DNA from: Histomonas meleagridis
Taxonomy: Eukaryota; Parabasalia; Tritrichomonadida; Dientamoebidae
DNA: 64,000 nt
Direction: 5' to 3'
Assembly: GCA_020186115.1 (NCBI GenBank)
Contig: WSYJ01000092.1
Span: forward strand, 594,001-658,000
The notes under the pieces were generated by a model. It worked only from the letters and a program-made list of their open reading frames with translations. It did no database searches and was not told where the DNA came from. Numbering within the stretch: the stretch's first letter is position 1; every line of letters starts with the position of its first letter. The translations under genes were made by a program, and so were the position numbers. Positions 19,301-29,910 of the stretch are shown here, piece after piece.

Positions 19301-22300
19301 CATAAGGCGAAAACGGTTGTTGAATTGGAATTCTACATTGCGGGTCTATCGTTCCTATCGGCTCCCCATCGATCGAGCAATCGATTGAAAAAGCCGTTTT
19401 GTTTTCAATGAAGAACGGCGACGATATGCAAATTGTACGTAAACCGCAATATGATGTCATGTAAATCACACAAAACTGTTTAAAGCAAATTGGAAAAATC
19501 AAATCCTTAATCAAGAACGAATCATGAAATTTACCAGAAATTACTTCAATTTGAGCGTCTGTTTCAATTATTTCAATTTTCCCATCGACAGGAATCTCAT
19601 AATTATTTTCACCATCAGTTAAATAACAATGTGAACCGAGTAAATTATGTACGAACAAATTACCTTTTGCAGATGTTATTAAAGAATTTTGATCATTTTT
19701 ATGTGATTGAACTTCTTTCGATAACATTAATATATCATTTAAGAAAGAATAACTTACATTCAGATGAATTAACTTAATATTAAAGTTAAATGATTCATAT
19801 TGACTTGTGATTTCGGAGTTAAAGTTAAAAGTTAATGGCTCTAAGATATAATCCCATGAATTCGCTAAATAATTCTTATATTGGATCGAAAGAACAAAAT
19901 TTAACGTTCGCTTTTGTACACCGTTTTCAAATGTTTGTACAAAATCAAATGGTGGAACATTTAATTGGATGAAAGGTAACTTCGGTTGTGTTAAAGTTAC
20001 ATTAATTTTAGGGAATTTAATTCGGAATTGTTCTGGTGAAACGAAATTATTTTCTTTTTTATTAAATGACTTTGGGATAATTTGATTTTTATATTGATTT
20101 AATAATATTTCGAATAAATATAAATCGAAAATTGATAGCATTATATTAATATTTGTAGCTTCAATAATTTTATTATTAAAAGTAATTGTTACTGGATTTA
20201 ATATTGGTGAAATATCATCTTCACTTCGTTTAATTAATGCTAAAATCGATGGGACTTTAAATGATAAATTATTATCAATTTGTTTAAGTTTTAATGATGT
20301 TTGAATATTAATTAAAGAATTAGTTTGGATAAATGGTATTATTACATTAATATCTAAAGCTTTAAATTTAATATCAATTTTCTTATTTTCATTGTTCGGT
20401 GAAGAACGCGCCGGAATATTTAATTGTAGAAATGGTAAATATGATACTGTCGCTAATACTGTTGGTATTAATGAAGGCAAAAATGTAAATGTAAGTTTAT
20501 CCAATAATAAATTTAATTTGTCATCAATTAAATTTCCTTCAAAGAATTTATCAGTTTCTGATTGTAATACAATATTTCGACCATTTAATACTTCGATTTT
20601 CTTTAGAACGAAATTTACTTTCTCATCAATAATATTTAAATTAAAATCAGTTAAGTTTAATGTTAAAAATGGATCTTTATCTTTAATAAGGATAAATGGA
20701 TTTTTAACATCTAAATTTAACCCGATTTTTAATGGTTTATCTTTTTCTTCATCATTTTCATCGAATGGATTTTGTTTATTATTTATAAATAATGTATTAA
20801 TAATTGATACAATTTGTGTCGCAAGTTGATGAGTATAATTAAACTTAAATGAATCTGTTTGAATATTTAAATCAATCGAATAAAACCAATAATTTATATG
20901 ACCTAAAATATCAATTGAAGTTTCATTTTCGATAAATTCATTTGTATCTATTTTCATTTGTTCGATATTATCTTTATTAAATGTTATATCATTTTCTTTT
21001 TTAAGATAAAATCCGAATAATAAATCGATATCAATTTTAGGGAAATCTAATATCATATTATTATTATGTATTAATTTGATATCATTTATTTCTATTTTAT
21101 GTATCATTGGTATTTGTATTGTATAAAACTTAACTAATCCGACATTTAAATTAATATAATCAGTAGTTTCTAATAGATAAAGAACTTTCGCTTTTACGTT
21201 TTTGACTTCAATATCATAATTAAAATGTGGCATTGTATCTGGATTACCAGGGATATGTGAATGTGTACTTTTAATAGTTTTGACAAATGGTAAAATTTGA
21301 TATAATAAAAATTGTGGATAAAGTACTACTTCAGCATCTTCGATATTAACTTTAGCTGATATTGGTGACGCAATAATTCTTAATGGTTTAATAGGACTTG
21401 TGACAATTTGTTTCCAATTTCCCATTAATTCTGTTGTGAAAATTGGATTATTAATTGTTAAATCAGCTGTGAAATTATCGCCTTTAAATATTACATTAAT
21501 TAATAATGAATCAATTAACGCTTTACCAAATTCTATTTCATGTATACCATGAACGATTGATTCATCAATATGTATATTAATATTTGCATTAATGTTTTTG
21601 GAATGTTTTGTCTTTTTAGGTGATTCATATTTAATTGTGTTGAAATAACTTTCTTTTGTATATTTAAATTTAACATCAAATTTCTTATATGATTTAGCAA
21701 AGACAAAAATAACATTTATAGCTTTAGATTTGGCTAAGAATTTAACATTACCTAAATATATATCAACGTTTTGTTTCTCTTTTGAGATATTACATTCCAC
21801 TTTAATCCCTTCGTTTCTTTTCGCATATAATATTTCGCCGCCAACTATAAATTCATTTGCTTTTATGTCATCTGTTAACATTGTAATGTTAATGTCTTTT
21901 TTCTTTTTAATGTTAACATCAATTTCATTATCAATAAATATTTTATAGAAATCATTGTCTTCATAACCAAATGTTAATGTTAATGATGGAATTTTAACAT
22001 GAACAAATTGTTCAGGTGAAAATGAACTTAAATCACTTAATTTATTATTATTATTATTATTATTTGTTGATGATTTAGGTAAACAATCTTTAATATATAG
22101 CATTAATTGTGATATTAATAAAATTTGATTTGTTGTTATCATTAATGAAAGTTTTGTAAAGTCACAATCCATTATAATTGATGGGAATAATTCACTATAA
22201 GCAATAGCAATCTTTAAATTAGAATTTATATTAAATGAATTAATAACTTTTCGATTATTTAAATATAATTCGATTCCGTTTAAATTCAGTAAGTACTTTT

Positions 22301-24125
22301 CGTATAAAGTACTGAAATCATTGATATCGAAATTCGGTTTATTAGAATTCGATTGAATTTTGATGTTGTTTATATTCAATTCTATCGTTGGAATATTTTC
22401 TTTAATTGCTAAATAAGGTAAAATTAATTTTGTTGATTCTACTTTAATATCTATATCAAACATGATATGTGTATCAATTAGAGATTGTAATTGTAATTTT
22501 GTTGCAGGAGATATTGAATTTGTAGTTGTATCAACTTTTTGATCCATTAAAATTTTATCTTTTTTAATTTTCACATATTTAATGACTTGTTTCACAAGTT
22601 CTAAGTCAGCTATAGCTGTTGTAGGTTTCACATTACAAATTATTTTCGTAGGCTTTGTAGGATTAGTATAAACAGTACCATATAAACCTTCGTTATATAT
22701 CGTTTTCGGATAAATTGTACTCATTTCATTCGATATATTTATCGATGATATTTCATATGAAGTTTCAGTGTTAAATTCAATTTTCGTCATTTTAGCTATT
22801 ACATCATTAATGTTAAATTCAGTAATCTTTTGTTGAAATTCATTTAATAATGAAAACCCTAATGATTTAATGTTTAAATTTACTTTAAAGTTATTCTTTC
22901 GATTAAGATTTTGTTCTTGAATATTATAAATTTCATCGATTTCTTCTTGCGTTAATTGTTCTTTAACATCTTGTGTTTGCTGATATTTAAGTGCTATAAC
23001 ATATGACCTTAATTGAACAACAGTACTTTGATCTAATGATTCTTCAAATGAGTCTAATTGAATTTTAGAGCCATCAACTTTTTGAATATAGTTCGTGTAA
23101 AGTTCATAATATTTGCGGCGGTTTTTGAAAAATTCAAGCGCATTCGAAAAGTTAAAAATTTTAGTTTTGTTCTTGACTAAAGTGGTTCGATGAATATAAC
23201 GCCACCATAAGCCTGATGATCGCACACTCCTAGGTAATCGATCAGGTTTCCCACATTGACTATAAAGGCGTTGTTTACAAAATTTAGAATATTGATCTTT
23301 TAAGACAGATAAACCACGGAATTGAAGTATGTCCAATGAAAGATTTAATGTTGTGGTAATAATATTAAAGTCATTAGCAAAATCAATGGTAACATCATCT
23401 GAATGAGTTAGAATACCATCAAAGGTAAAAGGCTTTAAAATATGCTGATGTGTACTGGAAATACCAGAAAGCATTTTTTCATCGAAATTGTCTTTGCCAA
23501 TTTCAGTTACATCAGTATCAATATAAATTGCAAAGTCTTGAATTGTGAGTTTTTTCTTTAAAGTTAGTTTGTGTTCTGTTACAAATACTTTTTGGAAGTT
23601 TTCGTCAACTGTAAATGCATTAATGGATGGAATTGTTACACCAAATGCAACACATTTTTCTTCATTTGATTTAGCTTCAATGCGAACATGTATATTTTTA
23701 ACATTAACTATAAGGTTGTCAACTACTTTTTGAAGTAGACCGCTCCATATGCTTCCACTTGAAACATTATTATTATTTTTGGCTTTATCATTTTCAGTTT
23801 CTATTTTGGGAGCAACAACTTGGAGATCACGAGAAACTAAAACAGCACCGCATACATCTAAAATAACAAAAATATTTTCGATATCAACTACACATGGCTC
23901 TGAACTAAGTTTACCCCATGGAAATGAAAGGGAAATTGACCCTATTGTACCACTTTTTATTCTAAATGGAAGTTTTTTGTTTATTAATGCATTTTCTGAA
24001 ATTATTAATTTTTCAAGACGAGCTTTTCCATTCCAAATCTGTGTCTCAAGGTTAGATGAATCAATTGCTTCAATGTATTCACCGCAAAGATGACTAATTA
24101 ACTTTGCTGCGATAGAATTGATCAT
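16377..24125 (-). CDS. VPS13: VPS13-family bridge-like lipid transfer protein
   Basis: 2582 residues in one intron-free frame. The amino end (MINSIAAKLISHLCGEYIEA, then LEKLIISENAL, LPFRIKSGTIGSISLSFPWGKL) is the chorein domain of VPS13 and ATG2. A long stretch of beta-rich repeats follows (the lipid groove), with a poly-Asn run near residue 690. Around residues 1490-1900 lies the VAB (SHR-BD) adaptor region, including SPYGIIRVSEKG and CFKQFCVIYMTSYCGLRTI. Residues about 2150-2450 resemble the ATG2-C/DUF1162 region with the GGQIVKGGESLVR amphipathic helix, and the last 100 residues form a PH-like end (NEHLLLLIG, KISEIEQITFRCG). VPS13 proteins move phospholipids at organelle contact sites. It is shorter than yeast Vps13 (about 3100) but complete in order. 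Confidence 0.93.
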   Translation of the reverse strand: MINSIAAKLISHLCGEYIEAIDSSNLETQIWNGKARLEKLIISENALINKKLPFRIKSGTIGSISLSFPWGKLSSEPCVVDIENIFVILDVCGAVLVSRDLQVVAPKIETENDKAKNNNNVSSGSIWSGLLQKVVDNLIVNVKNIHVRIEAKSNEEKCVAFGVTIPSINAFTVDENFQKVFVTEHKLTLKKKLTIQDFAIYIDTDVTEIGKDNFDEKMLSGISSTHQHILKPFTFDGILTHSDDVTIDFANDFNIITTTLNLSLDILQFRGLSVLKDQYSKFCKQRLYSQCGKPDRLPRSVRSSGLWWRYIHRTTLVKNKTKIFNFSNALEFFKNRRKYYELYTNYIQKVDGSKIQLDSFEESLDQSTVVQLRSYVIALKYQQTQDVKEQLTQEEIDEIYNIQEQNLNRKNNFKVNLNIKSLGFSLLNEFQQKITEFNINDVIAKMTKIEFNTETSYEISSINISNEMSTIYPKTIYNEGLYGTVYTNPTKPTKIICNVKPTTAIADLELVKQVIKYVKIKKDKILMDQKVDTTTNSISPATKLQLQSLIDTHIMFDIDIKVESTKLILPYLAIKENIPTIELNINNIKIQSNSNKPNFDINDFSTLYEKYLLNLNGIELYLNNRKVINSFNINSNLKIAIAYSELFPSIIMDCDFTKLSLMITTNQILLISQLMLYIKDCLPKSSTNNNNNNNKLSDLSSFSPEQFVHVKIPSLTLTFGYEDNDFYKIFIDNEIDVNIKKKKDINITMLTDDIKANEFIVGGEILYAKRNEGIKVECNISKEKQNVDIYLGNVKFLAKSKAINVIFVFAKSYKKFDVKFKYTKESYFNTIKYESPKKTKHSKNINANINIHIDESIVHGIHEIEFGKALIDSLLINVIFKGDNFTADLTINNPIFTTELMGNWKQIVTSPIKPLRIIASPISAKVNIEDAEVVLYPQFLLYQILPFVKTIKSTHSHIPGNPDTMPHFNYDIEVKNVKAKVLYLLETTDYINLNVGLVKFYTIQIPMIHKIEINDIKLIHNNNMILDFPKIDIDLLFGFYLKKENDITFNKDNIEQMKIDTNEFIENETSIDILGHINYWFYSIDLNIQTDSFKFNYTHQLATQIVSIINTLFINNKQNPFDENDEEKDKPLKIGLNLDVKNPFILIKDKDPFLTLNLTDFNLNIIDEKVNFVLKKIEVLNGRNIVLQSETDKFFEGNLIDDKLNLLLDKLTFTFLPSLIPTVLATVSYLPFLQLNIPARSSPNNENKKIDIKFKALDINVIIPFIQTNSLINIQTSLKLKQIDNNLSFKVPSILALIKRSEDDISPILNPVTITFNNKIIEATNINIMLSIFDLYLFEILLNQYKNQIIPKSFNKKENNFVSPEQFRIKFPKINVTLTQPKLPFIQLNVPPFDFVQTFENGVQKRTLNFVLSIQYKNYLANSWDYILEPLTFNFNSEITSQYESFNFNIKLIHLNVSYSFLNDILMLSKEVQSHKNDQNSLITSAKGNLFVHNLLGSHCYLTDGENNYEIPVDGKIEIIETDAQIEVISGKFHDSFLIKDLIFPICFKQFCVIYMTSYCGLRTICISSPFFIENKTAFSIDCSIDGEPIGTIDPQCRIPIQQPFSPYGIIRVSEKGIGAGTHSFTIQKWDPYPQKIMLPTKDADLKVRVVTKIENNFIGVISLIPSLVFINELPMEITIKLARVKTIKIDSGKEISTSIPIDKLIEPLKLPIAIKMNNFIESKTKTVEYKHPKSSKPQKLTLVSIDSKVRYRVAVSSEYLEESKQTRIYVYAPYIMFNCTNFDLMIQDKWKKSQICEFQNINGFKTYLFGSKKFLFQSKLKANLFIHDETIPLSNSFNGLTVGSKQQLFLPHIYMPNIYIPLQYKVTKSRFPFQHSYIITIFPVLYIHNNLNIDIILKTDSNYETRIQKNENKEIKYTNPNLTFKLIIEGYEPFNNISFLTPNNIVIRLMNEKKDLFIGINIIKKNDIINVYFINPTLPSKIIISNMISLPINVTQNIKKRPYKILPYSTSLFAHDDDNNLLKDDISITLNIDKENYTFKFESDTQQKVLGKGPYYIQIQTITNCGYQMITVSEMKNSIDFYRQIYTKFEIENISISLIDKQIKEQVHMLIKNIMLKISPFEMKNCVSFTIESFQIDDLCSNTKMPVVLYADPLNDKTFLDVEIESSFNAPPLTSFQSLNVYLQPIYVNADLSFVSDIFSIFSSLYSTTKAPSELMPSICPIENESDDDFSQLISFFSFTKLMVHPVSIVVTFRAVTGRPFMEVPNQDLPLGYLKYIPSISGAPIKLDGTTLNNIRVPITFLQNRFIEIYKDQALRQLWHLAAHADLFLNASGIAMSVGSGVKSIIHRSEDEERHLRRDIGNALTNAGGQIVKGGESLVRTISTIVNLPSFNSQLKKTPAPEETAPPNNKGIKGKIKGVFGKIKKPVVNLIESAADSLEQTRKDILGEKSITVSRHAKFFHMGRVLPFCEFESQAQYLFQTYNREIPLWNEHLLLLIGPNLSPVGIFDHFIVMYTPNAEGIKTYFKISEIEQITFRCGYAEIRIISNGEKSYWKVECSEDEARALQLIFQSRKNSAGIFKW

Positions 24126-24446
24126 CAGTAACCAATTGTTTTTATCAAACAGACATTATCAATTTTCTTTCCGGTGCCCAGAAATATTTGAATGCAAAAG
24201 GCATATTACGATCATTTTATATGCAAATATTTGAATACATTTATCAAAAAGTAAAAAATTCTTTAAACGTAAAAAGAAGTGAATTGACAACAGTTTAACT
24301 TCGTGTTATTTTTTATGTGTACAGTTATTCGGTTCACTCCAAAGTTTTTGATTTTCAACAATAAGCAATGTAAATAAATTCAAATTTATTTATGTAAAAA
24401 AATATATTTCGATATCGAACACTAAACAAAATTATTAATTTATAAA
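24126..24446. other. Intergenic gap upstream of VPS13
   Basis: About 320 bases, AT-rich, between the VPS13 start and the end of the BspA-like gene. No clear Inr-like site near the VPS13 ATG was found. Confidence 0.4.
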
Positions 24447-27400
24447 TTATCCAAAATCTTCAATCACTTCCGAAGTCAGCAAAATTCGTTGAAACAGTTG
24501 CGAATTTAAATCTTTTGACTTCTTATAATATTTAACAAATACAATCACAAAGATAACAACCACCACAACGGAAGCAGCGCAGACGCTTGCCACGATTGGC
24601 ACCCAATTTGTACCCGAAGCAGCTGTTTCTTTATCTTTCGTATCTATACACACCTCAAAGTAATTACTTGGCTCAATTGCGAGAATTTTATTCCATTCAT
24701 TTGTATTATTCACATTATATCTTTGGTAATTACTTCTCAAAGGAAGACACAACGTAATGTTATATAAATATTTTCCACTTCTTTGAACTTTCGTTCGATT
24801 TGTAGCTTCGAATATCTTCGAATTAAATTTCGGCGGATTTTCAGGCAACGAAATGACTGATAACGAATAGCATTTTTGGAATATGTTAAATGCACGAAGT
24901 GGAACATTTAGTAACATCGGGAAATGCACATATGAAAGAGATGTACATCCTTTGAAGCAACAATCGCCATTTATTCTTGTCAAGTGTTCTAAGACTACTG
25001 TTTGAAGCGATGTACAATTCTCAAATACATTTTTTTCGATTGTCGACAATTGTTTGAATTCAATTGTTTCGATTGATCTGCAATTTAAAAATGCATATGA
25101 TTCAATCGTTGTAACTTTATCGAATGTAACATTCGTTAATGTATAACAATCGGAAAAAGCGTTCGAACAAATGCGTTCTGTTGTTGAAAGATTTATTGTA
25201 GAGAGAGATGTGCAACTTGTGAATGAGTATTGACCAATTGTTGTGATGTTATCAAGTGAGATATTGATAAGAGAAATGCAATTCTTAAATGCGTTTTGTG
25301 AAAGAGTTTCAAGAATAGGAAATGAAATCGATTTTAATGATGCGCAATTTTCGAATGCATTGTTTCCAAGTGTTTTAAGATTAGGTAAGTCAATTGTTAT
25401 TAATGAACTGCAATTCTTGAATGAATAAAGTCCAATTGTTTGAACATTATTAAAATTAACTGTAGTTAATGAATTACAATTTTCGAATACATTGTTACTA
25501 ATTGATGTTAATTTAGGAGAATCAAATGCAGTTAACGAATAACAATTTTCGAAAATGTTGTTTCCAATTGATACTAAATTCGGTGAGTTAAATGTTTTTA
25601 GATAAACACAGTTCAAAAATGCATTATTTTCAATTTTCTCTAATTTAGGAGAATCGAATACAGTTAACGAATAACAATTTTCGAAAATGTTGTTTCCAAT
25701 TGATATTAAATTAGAATTAACAAATGTTTTTAGAGAAATACAATTCAAAAATGCATTATTTTCAATTTTCTCTAATTTAGGAGAATCAAATGATATTAGA
25801 GAAGTACAATTTTCAAAAACATTGTTTCCAATTATTGTTAAAATCGGTGAATTAAATGTTTTTAGAGAAACACAATATAAAAATGCATTATTTTCAATTT
25901 TCTCTAATTTAGGAGAATCAAATGATATTAGTGAAGAACAATTTTGGAATGCGTTGTTTCCAATTGATACTAAATTAGAAGAAATAAATGTTTTTAGAGA
26001 AGTACAATTCAAAAATGCATTATCTTCAATTCTCTCTAATTTAGGAGAATCAAATGTCGTTAATGAAGTACAGTTTTGGAACGTGTTGTTTCCAATTGAC
26101 ACTAAATTCGTAAAATTAAATGTTTTTAGAGAAATACAACTTTCGAATGGATTATAATTAATGAATTGAAGATTCTGCATTTCGACTATTTCAAGTGCAC
26201 TACAATTTCTAAATGCATTTATTCCAATTGAAGTAACGTTTGGAAGAACAATAGATTTAAGTGATATACAATTCGCAAATGCATTTTCATTAATTATTTG
26301 TAACTTTGGAAATGTTATTAAAGTAAGATTTATACAATTACAAAATGCATTTTCTCGTATTTCAGTCAAATTAGAAAAAGAAACAGAAAAAATATTTTCA
26401 CAATTATAAAATGAGTATTTTTCGATTATATTAATTTCATTATTTGATATATTTTGTAATCCATTACAATATGCAAAACAATTTATACCAATTGATTTAA
26501 TATTAGGGAAATCAAAACTTGTAATTCCAGAATTCATGAAACATTCAGTTCCAATTTTCTCAACTTTTGGAATTCTTAAATATTCTAAAAAAATTTGGTC
26601 TTTAAAACATTTCTCTCCAATTTCAATTAAATTCTTAGCAACAAATTTTGTTAATTTTGTTCCTTTAAAAACATCATTTCCTAAATAAGTCATACAATTA
26701 AAAGTGAAAGAACCTGGTAAATTTATACAGTTTTGGAAAGCAAAATCACAACATTTAATAATGTTATCCACATCAATGGTTTCAAGTGATGTACAATTTT
26801 TAAAAGCACCAATTCCTATATATTCCAAATTAGATGCTATTAAACAAAATAAAGTATTGACATTATAAAAACAATAATCGCCAATTTCTTTTACATTTAA
26901 ATAAAAATTAAATTTTAATCCTTCTCCAAAAGTTGCATTTACAAAACAAAAACTTCCAAGTTTTATACAATTAGTTAAATCAATGATTTTAATTAATTGG
27001 TTCGCAAATAAATAGTCAGGAACATACTCAATGCTTTGTAATTCAAAGCTATAAATCGAATTTTGGCCATGGAAAAAATAACTACTACAATTCTTTAAAT
27101 TATTCGCACGGAATTTTTCAAGCGAATGACATGTATTAAAAACATATGAACCGGCTTCAACTAATTGTGGAAAGTTTGCCTTTGTAAGAGAAATACAAGA
27201 ATCAAACGCACGATCGCCAATTCTTTTAACACATGGAAAACTCAATGAATTTAATCCTAAGCAACAAAAAAAAGCACAATCAGAAATTAAAGTTACAGAA
27301 GGAAAACTAATACTTATTAACTTAGAACAAAAAGAAAAAGAATAAAAACATATTATTTTCAAGATTGGTAAATTTATGGTCTCTAAATTGGAACAATCAC

Positions 27401-28115
27401 CAAAAGAATAATCATTAGTTTCTTCAAGTAAAGGAAATGAAATATCCTTTAGGCCATTGCATTGATAGAAACAATATGAACCAATATAAGTTAAACTTGG
27501 AAAAAAAACATTTTCTAACGATTTGCATTTCGTAAAGGTGTAATCACCGATAGATGTAAGAGTGGTTGAAAATTTGATGTTCTTTAATGAAGTACAACCT
27601 GAAAATGCTTCATTTTCAATTATATTTGTATTCTTCCCAAGTGATATCGTTAATAGACTGGTGCACTCTCTAAATGCTTTGGAGCCAATAGAAATAACTA
27701 AGTTTGGAATGGTGATGGACTTTAAATTGTAACAACTTAAGAATGTAGCTTCTGAAATAGAGGTTAAATTTTCACTAAGAGTAATTGATTCTAAGCTCAT
27801 ACATAAATTAAATGTATATTTCCCAATTGAGGTGACTGAGTTTGACATTGTGACTGTTTTTAAAGAACTACATAGAATAAATGCAGAGTCACCAATCGAA
27901 ATAACAGAATTACCAATAGTAACTGTCATAAGGCAATGCCAAGAATCAAATGTGTTTGCGCTTATTTCACGTATTTCCCCACAAATTAGAACATGCTCTG
28001 CAGTGAAACTGTAAATGGATGAGATATCATCTTCACTTAGGGCAATTAGAGTTTGGTTATCTTCGATGTAAATTTGGTATGCTTGAAAAGAAAATATTGT
28101 ATGAAAAAAACACAT
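24447..28115 (-). CDS. BspA-like TpLRR surface protein, single TM
   Basis: 1222 residues. A short hydrophobic amino end (CFFHTIFSFQA) precedes YQIYIEDNQT, a typical opening of trichomonad BspA-like proteins. About 45 leucine-rich repeats of the Treponema type follow, with the pattern IGxxAFxxCxSLxxIxxPxL. Near residue 1165 a TM segment (IVASVCAASVVVVVIFVIVFV) leads to a short basic tail (KYYKKSK) and a 20-residue cytosolic end. Proteins of this family are surface-exposed and implicated in adhesion. Repeats around residues 650-880 are nearly identical and follow a 132-bp (44-residue, two-repeat) period, showing recent expansion. Upstream lies a palindromic Myb-type site at 28141-28159. Confidence 0.9.
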   Translation of the reverse strand: MCFFHTIFSFQAYQIYIEDNQTLIALSEDDISSIYSFTAEHVLICGEIREISANTFDSWHCLMTVTIGNSVISIGDSAFILCSSLKTVTMSNSVTSIGKYTFNLCMSLESITLSENLTSISEATFLSCYNLKSITIPNLVISIGSKAFRECTSLLTISLGKNTNIIENEAFSGCTSLKNIKFSTTLTSIGDYTFTKCKSLENVFFPSLTYIGSYCFYQCNGLKDISFPLLEETNDYSFGDCSNLETINLPILKIICFYSFSFCSKLISISFPSVTLISDCAFFCCLGLNSLSFPCVKRIGDRAFDSCISLTKANFPQLVEAGSYVFNTCHSLEKFRANNLKNCSSYFFHGQNSIYSFELQSIEYVPDYLFANQLIKIIDLTNCIKLGSFCFVNATFGEGLKFNFYLNVKEIGDYCFYNVNTLFCLIASNLEYIGIGAFKNCTSLETIDVDNIIKCCDFAFQNCINLPGSFTFNCMTYLGNDVFKGTKLTKFVAKNLIEIGEKCFKDQIFLEYLRIPKVEKIGTECFMNSGITSFDFPNIKSIGINCFAYCNGLQNISNNEINIIEKYSFYNCENIFSVSFSNLTEIRENAFCNCINLTLITFPKLQIINENAFANCISLKSIVLPNVTSIGINAFRNCSALEIVEMQNLQFINYNPFESCISLKTFNFTNLVSIGNNTFQNCTSLTTFDSPKLERIEDNAFLNCTSLKTFISSNLVSIGNNAFQNCSSLISFDSPKLEKIENNAFLYCVSLKTFNSPILTIIGNNVFENCTSLISFDSPKLEKIENNAFLNCISLKTFVNSNLISIGNNIFENCYSLTVFDSPKLEKIENNAFLNCVYLKTFNSPNLVSIGNNIFENCYSLTAFDSPKLTSISNNVFENCNSLTTVNFNNVQTIGLYSFKNCSSLITIDLPNLKTLGNNAFENCASLKSISFPILETLSQNAFKNCISLINISLDNITTIGQYSFTSCTSLSTINLSTTERICSNAFSDCYTLTNVTFDKVTTIESYAFLNCRSIETIEFKQLSTIEKNVFENCTSLQTVVLEHLTRINGDCCFKGCTSLSYVHFPMLLNVPLRAFNIFQKCYSLSVISLPENPPKFNSKIFEATNRTKVQRSGKYLYNITLCLPLRSNYQRYNVNNTNEWNKILAIEPSNYFEVCIDTKDKETAASGTNWVPIVASVCAASVVVVVIFVIVFVKYYKKSKDLNSQLFQRILLTSEVIEDFG
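25500..26150 (-). repeat. 132-bp tandem units inside the BspA-like gene
   Basis: The phrase encoding FDSPKLEKIENNAFLNC recurs at intervals of 132 bases (plus-strand starts of CAATTTTCTC-type sequence near 25631, 25763, 25895 and 26027). Each unit carries two 22-residue LRRs. Spacing is exact and divergence low, so the block grew by unequal exchange. Confidence 0.8.
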
Positions 28116-28140
28116 GAAATTTTAACTTTTCATAGGTCGA

Positions 28141-28159
28141 GACCGTTTGTTAAACGGTC
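28141..28159. promoter_or_regulatory. Palindrome GACCGTTT-gtt-AAACGGTC
   Basis: Perfect 8-base inverted repeat with a three-base centre, 26 bases upstream of the BspA-like gene start at 28115. Both arms hold the AACGG core expected for Myb-type factors, in opposite directions. Good candidate for a regulatory site of this gene. Confidence 0.55.
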
Positions 28160-29910
28160 TTATTCAATGGGGTCGTGTGAACTTTTCGAAAATTATAATT
28201 TTTCTTCATGTAACTGTATTCATACATTTTCTAATATATTATAAGCTGTGGATTATTTTTAATAACCTTAATTTTCTTCTTCAACCAATCAATGAAGTTT
28301 ATCTAAAATACAATCCTGAGTTATTTGATGTTTTACATAGTTATATTTTGCTTTGTTTTCTGTGATTTTGTTTTTATGAAATGAATTAAATAAATTGAAG
28401 ATCAACAATGGACAAATTGAAAATTTAAAGTAAGACTTGGTATAATTGTCACTTTTCTTGTTTTTTATTCACATACATTCCTTGACAAAGCAACCTGGAT
28501 TTGATTTTGGATTTATTATTTTTATTTTCTTTCCAATTCTCTTATTTCATAAAATTAGAGACATACAACTCAATATCAGCTTGTTCTTTCCCGTCTATGA
28601 GTTATAATAAACATCTTTTTGGGGAATTCAAACCGCTGGAGATTCAGTATGTATCGTTATTGTAAAGTACTTATTCCATCATCAAAAAATTTTTGTTTCA
28701 ATGAGCATTTTTATGTGATAAAACAGTTGAGAAACAATATGCCATGCATGCGTGTACAAATTAGAATAAGATCTCTTGTTACCAAAAGAATCAATTTTTG
28801 CTGGAAACAATTAACAAAAGTAATGCTGAGCATCTTTTGCAGGTGAAGTGTGTGGATGTGCACACCTTACAATATCCGAGAATTAACATATTTTGCATAT
28901 TCACCAAAATCAATATCAATATGTTTTTTTTGTTATATTAGTTCTATTGATCAAACTTCGTTTTTAAATGTAATGAATCTTCCGAATGTTGTTGTATATC
29001 GATATTTGTAATGCTATTGTATTTGTAGAGGTTCGATTATTCAAAACTTTGTCTGTATATAATCATCTTATAATTGTGAAAATAATGATATAACTCTGTA
29101 GTTTTTCATTCGTTACATTACAAATACTTTTCAACATAAATGTCAACAAAAGCATGGATAGTGAAACACCTTATTCACTACAGCTTACATCCAAAAGTTC
29201 ACCACTTAGTTGTGCGGATCTGCCTCCATTAACTGATTGAAAAACACATCGCATTCTATCAAGCGTATGCTTATTTTTAATTAACGAATAAACTTATTTA
29301 CTAGCACACAATATTTTAAAACGTTTTAATAATTTTATTTATTCTCAATGAGTTCTTTTTTAAAATTTCTTTTTGTTTGCTTTGCTCATCGAACAACGCG
29401 AAGCTTATTCTTGTATAATTCCGATTCTAAATATTCACTTGTAATTGTGAAATTGTTAGCGGAAATGAATTTATGATTCTATGTATTTCTTGGTTGATTC
29501 AGTACGAAAATGATAGAAAATTATTAGTTCAAGCAAGCTGAATCCAGTTGGTAAAAAAAAGCGCGGCCGTTTAGATTACTCCCCAAAACTTGCATTCAAA
29601 ATTCAATACGTAATTGTGTAAAAGTGAACTTTTTGAGCGTTTTTCTTTCATAATTCCGTTCGTTTATTTCGAGCGATATCACTTTCTTTCATTTTTTTGT
29701 TGTTTTGGCAATTGAAATGAGGGAACTTTCTGTCACTTTTCAAAAAAAGACATTACGTTTTCAGCTTTGTAAACAGCTTCCGATCGCAAAAACAACAAAA
29801 CACGCATCAATAAAAGTTAAAACAATGAACCGACGAAAACTCGGCGCGGTTGAAACTCTCTGTATCGTTTTTGACTGATTTATTAGCAAGCTTCTCAAGT
29901 TTTCTCGCAA
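28160..29910. other. Long divergent intergenic region
   Basis: About 1.75 kb between two divergent BspA-like genes. Only chance frames of 60-75 codons occur. Slightly less AT-rich patches lie at about 29555-29600 (GCGCGGCCGTTTAG) and 29820-29870, the latter close to the start of the plus-strand BspA-like gene and perhaps part of its promoter. No RNA gene recognised. Confidence 0.5.

Noticed and set aside
20392-20829. 145-codon plus-strand frame inside VPS13
   Set aside because: Antisense shadow of the VPS13 coding frame.
25687-26157. 156-codon plus-strand repetitive frame
   Set aside because: Antisense shadow of the BspA-like repeats.
28619-28846. 75-codon plus-strand frame
   Set aside because: No domain, no promoter signal, inside a long empty intergenic region.
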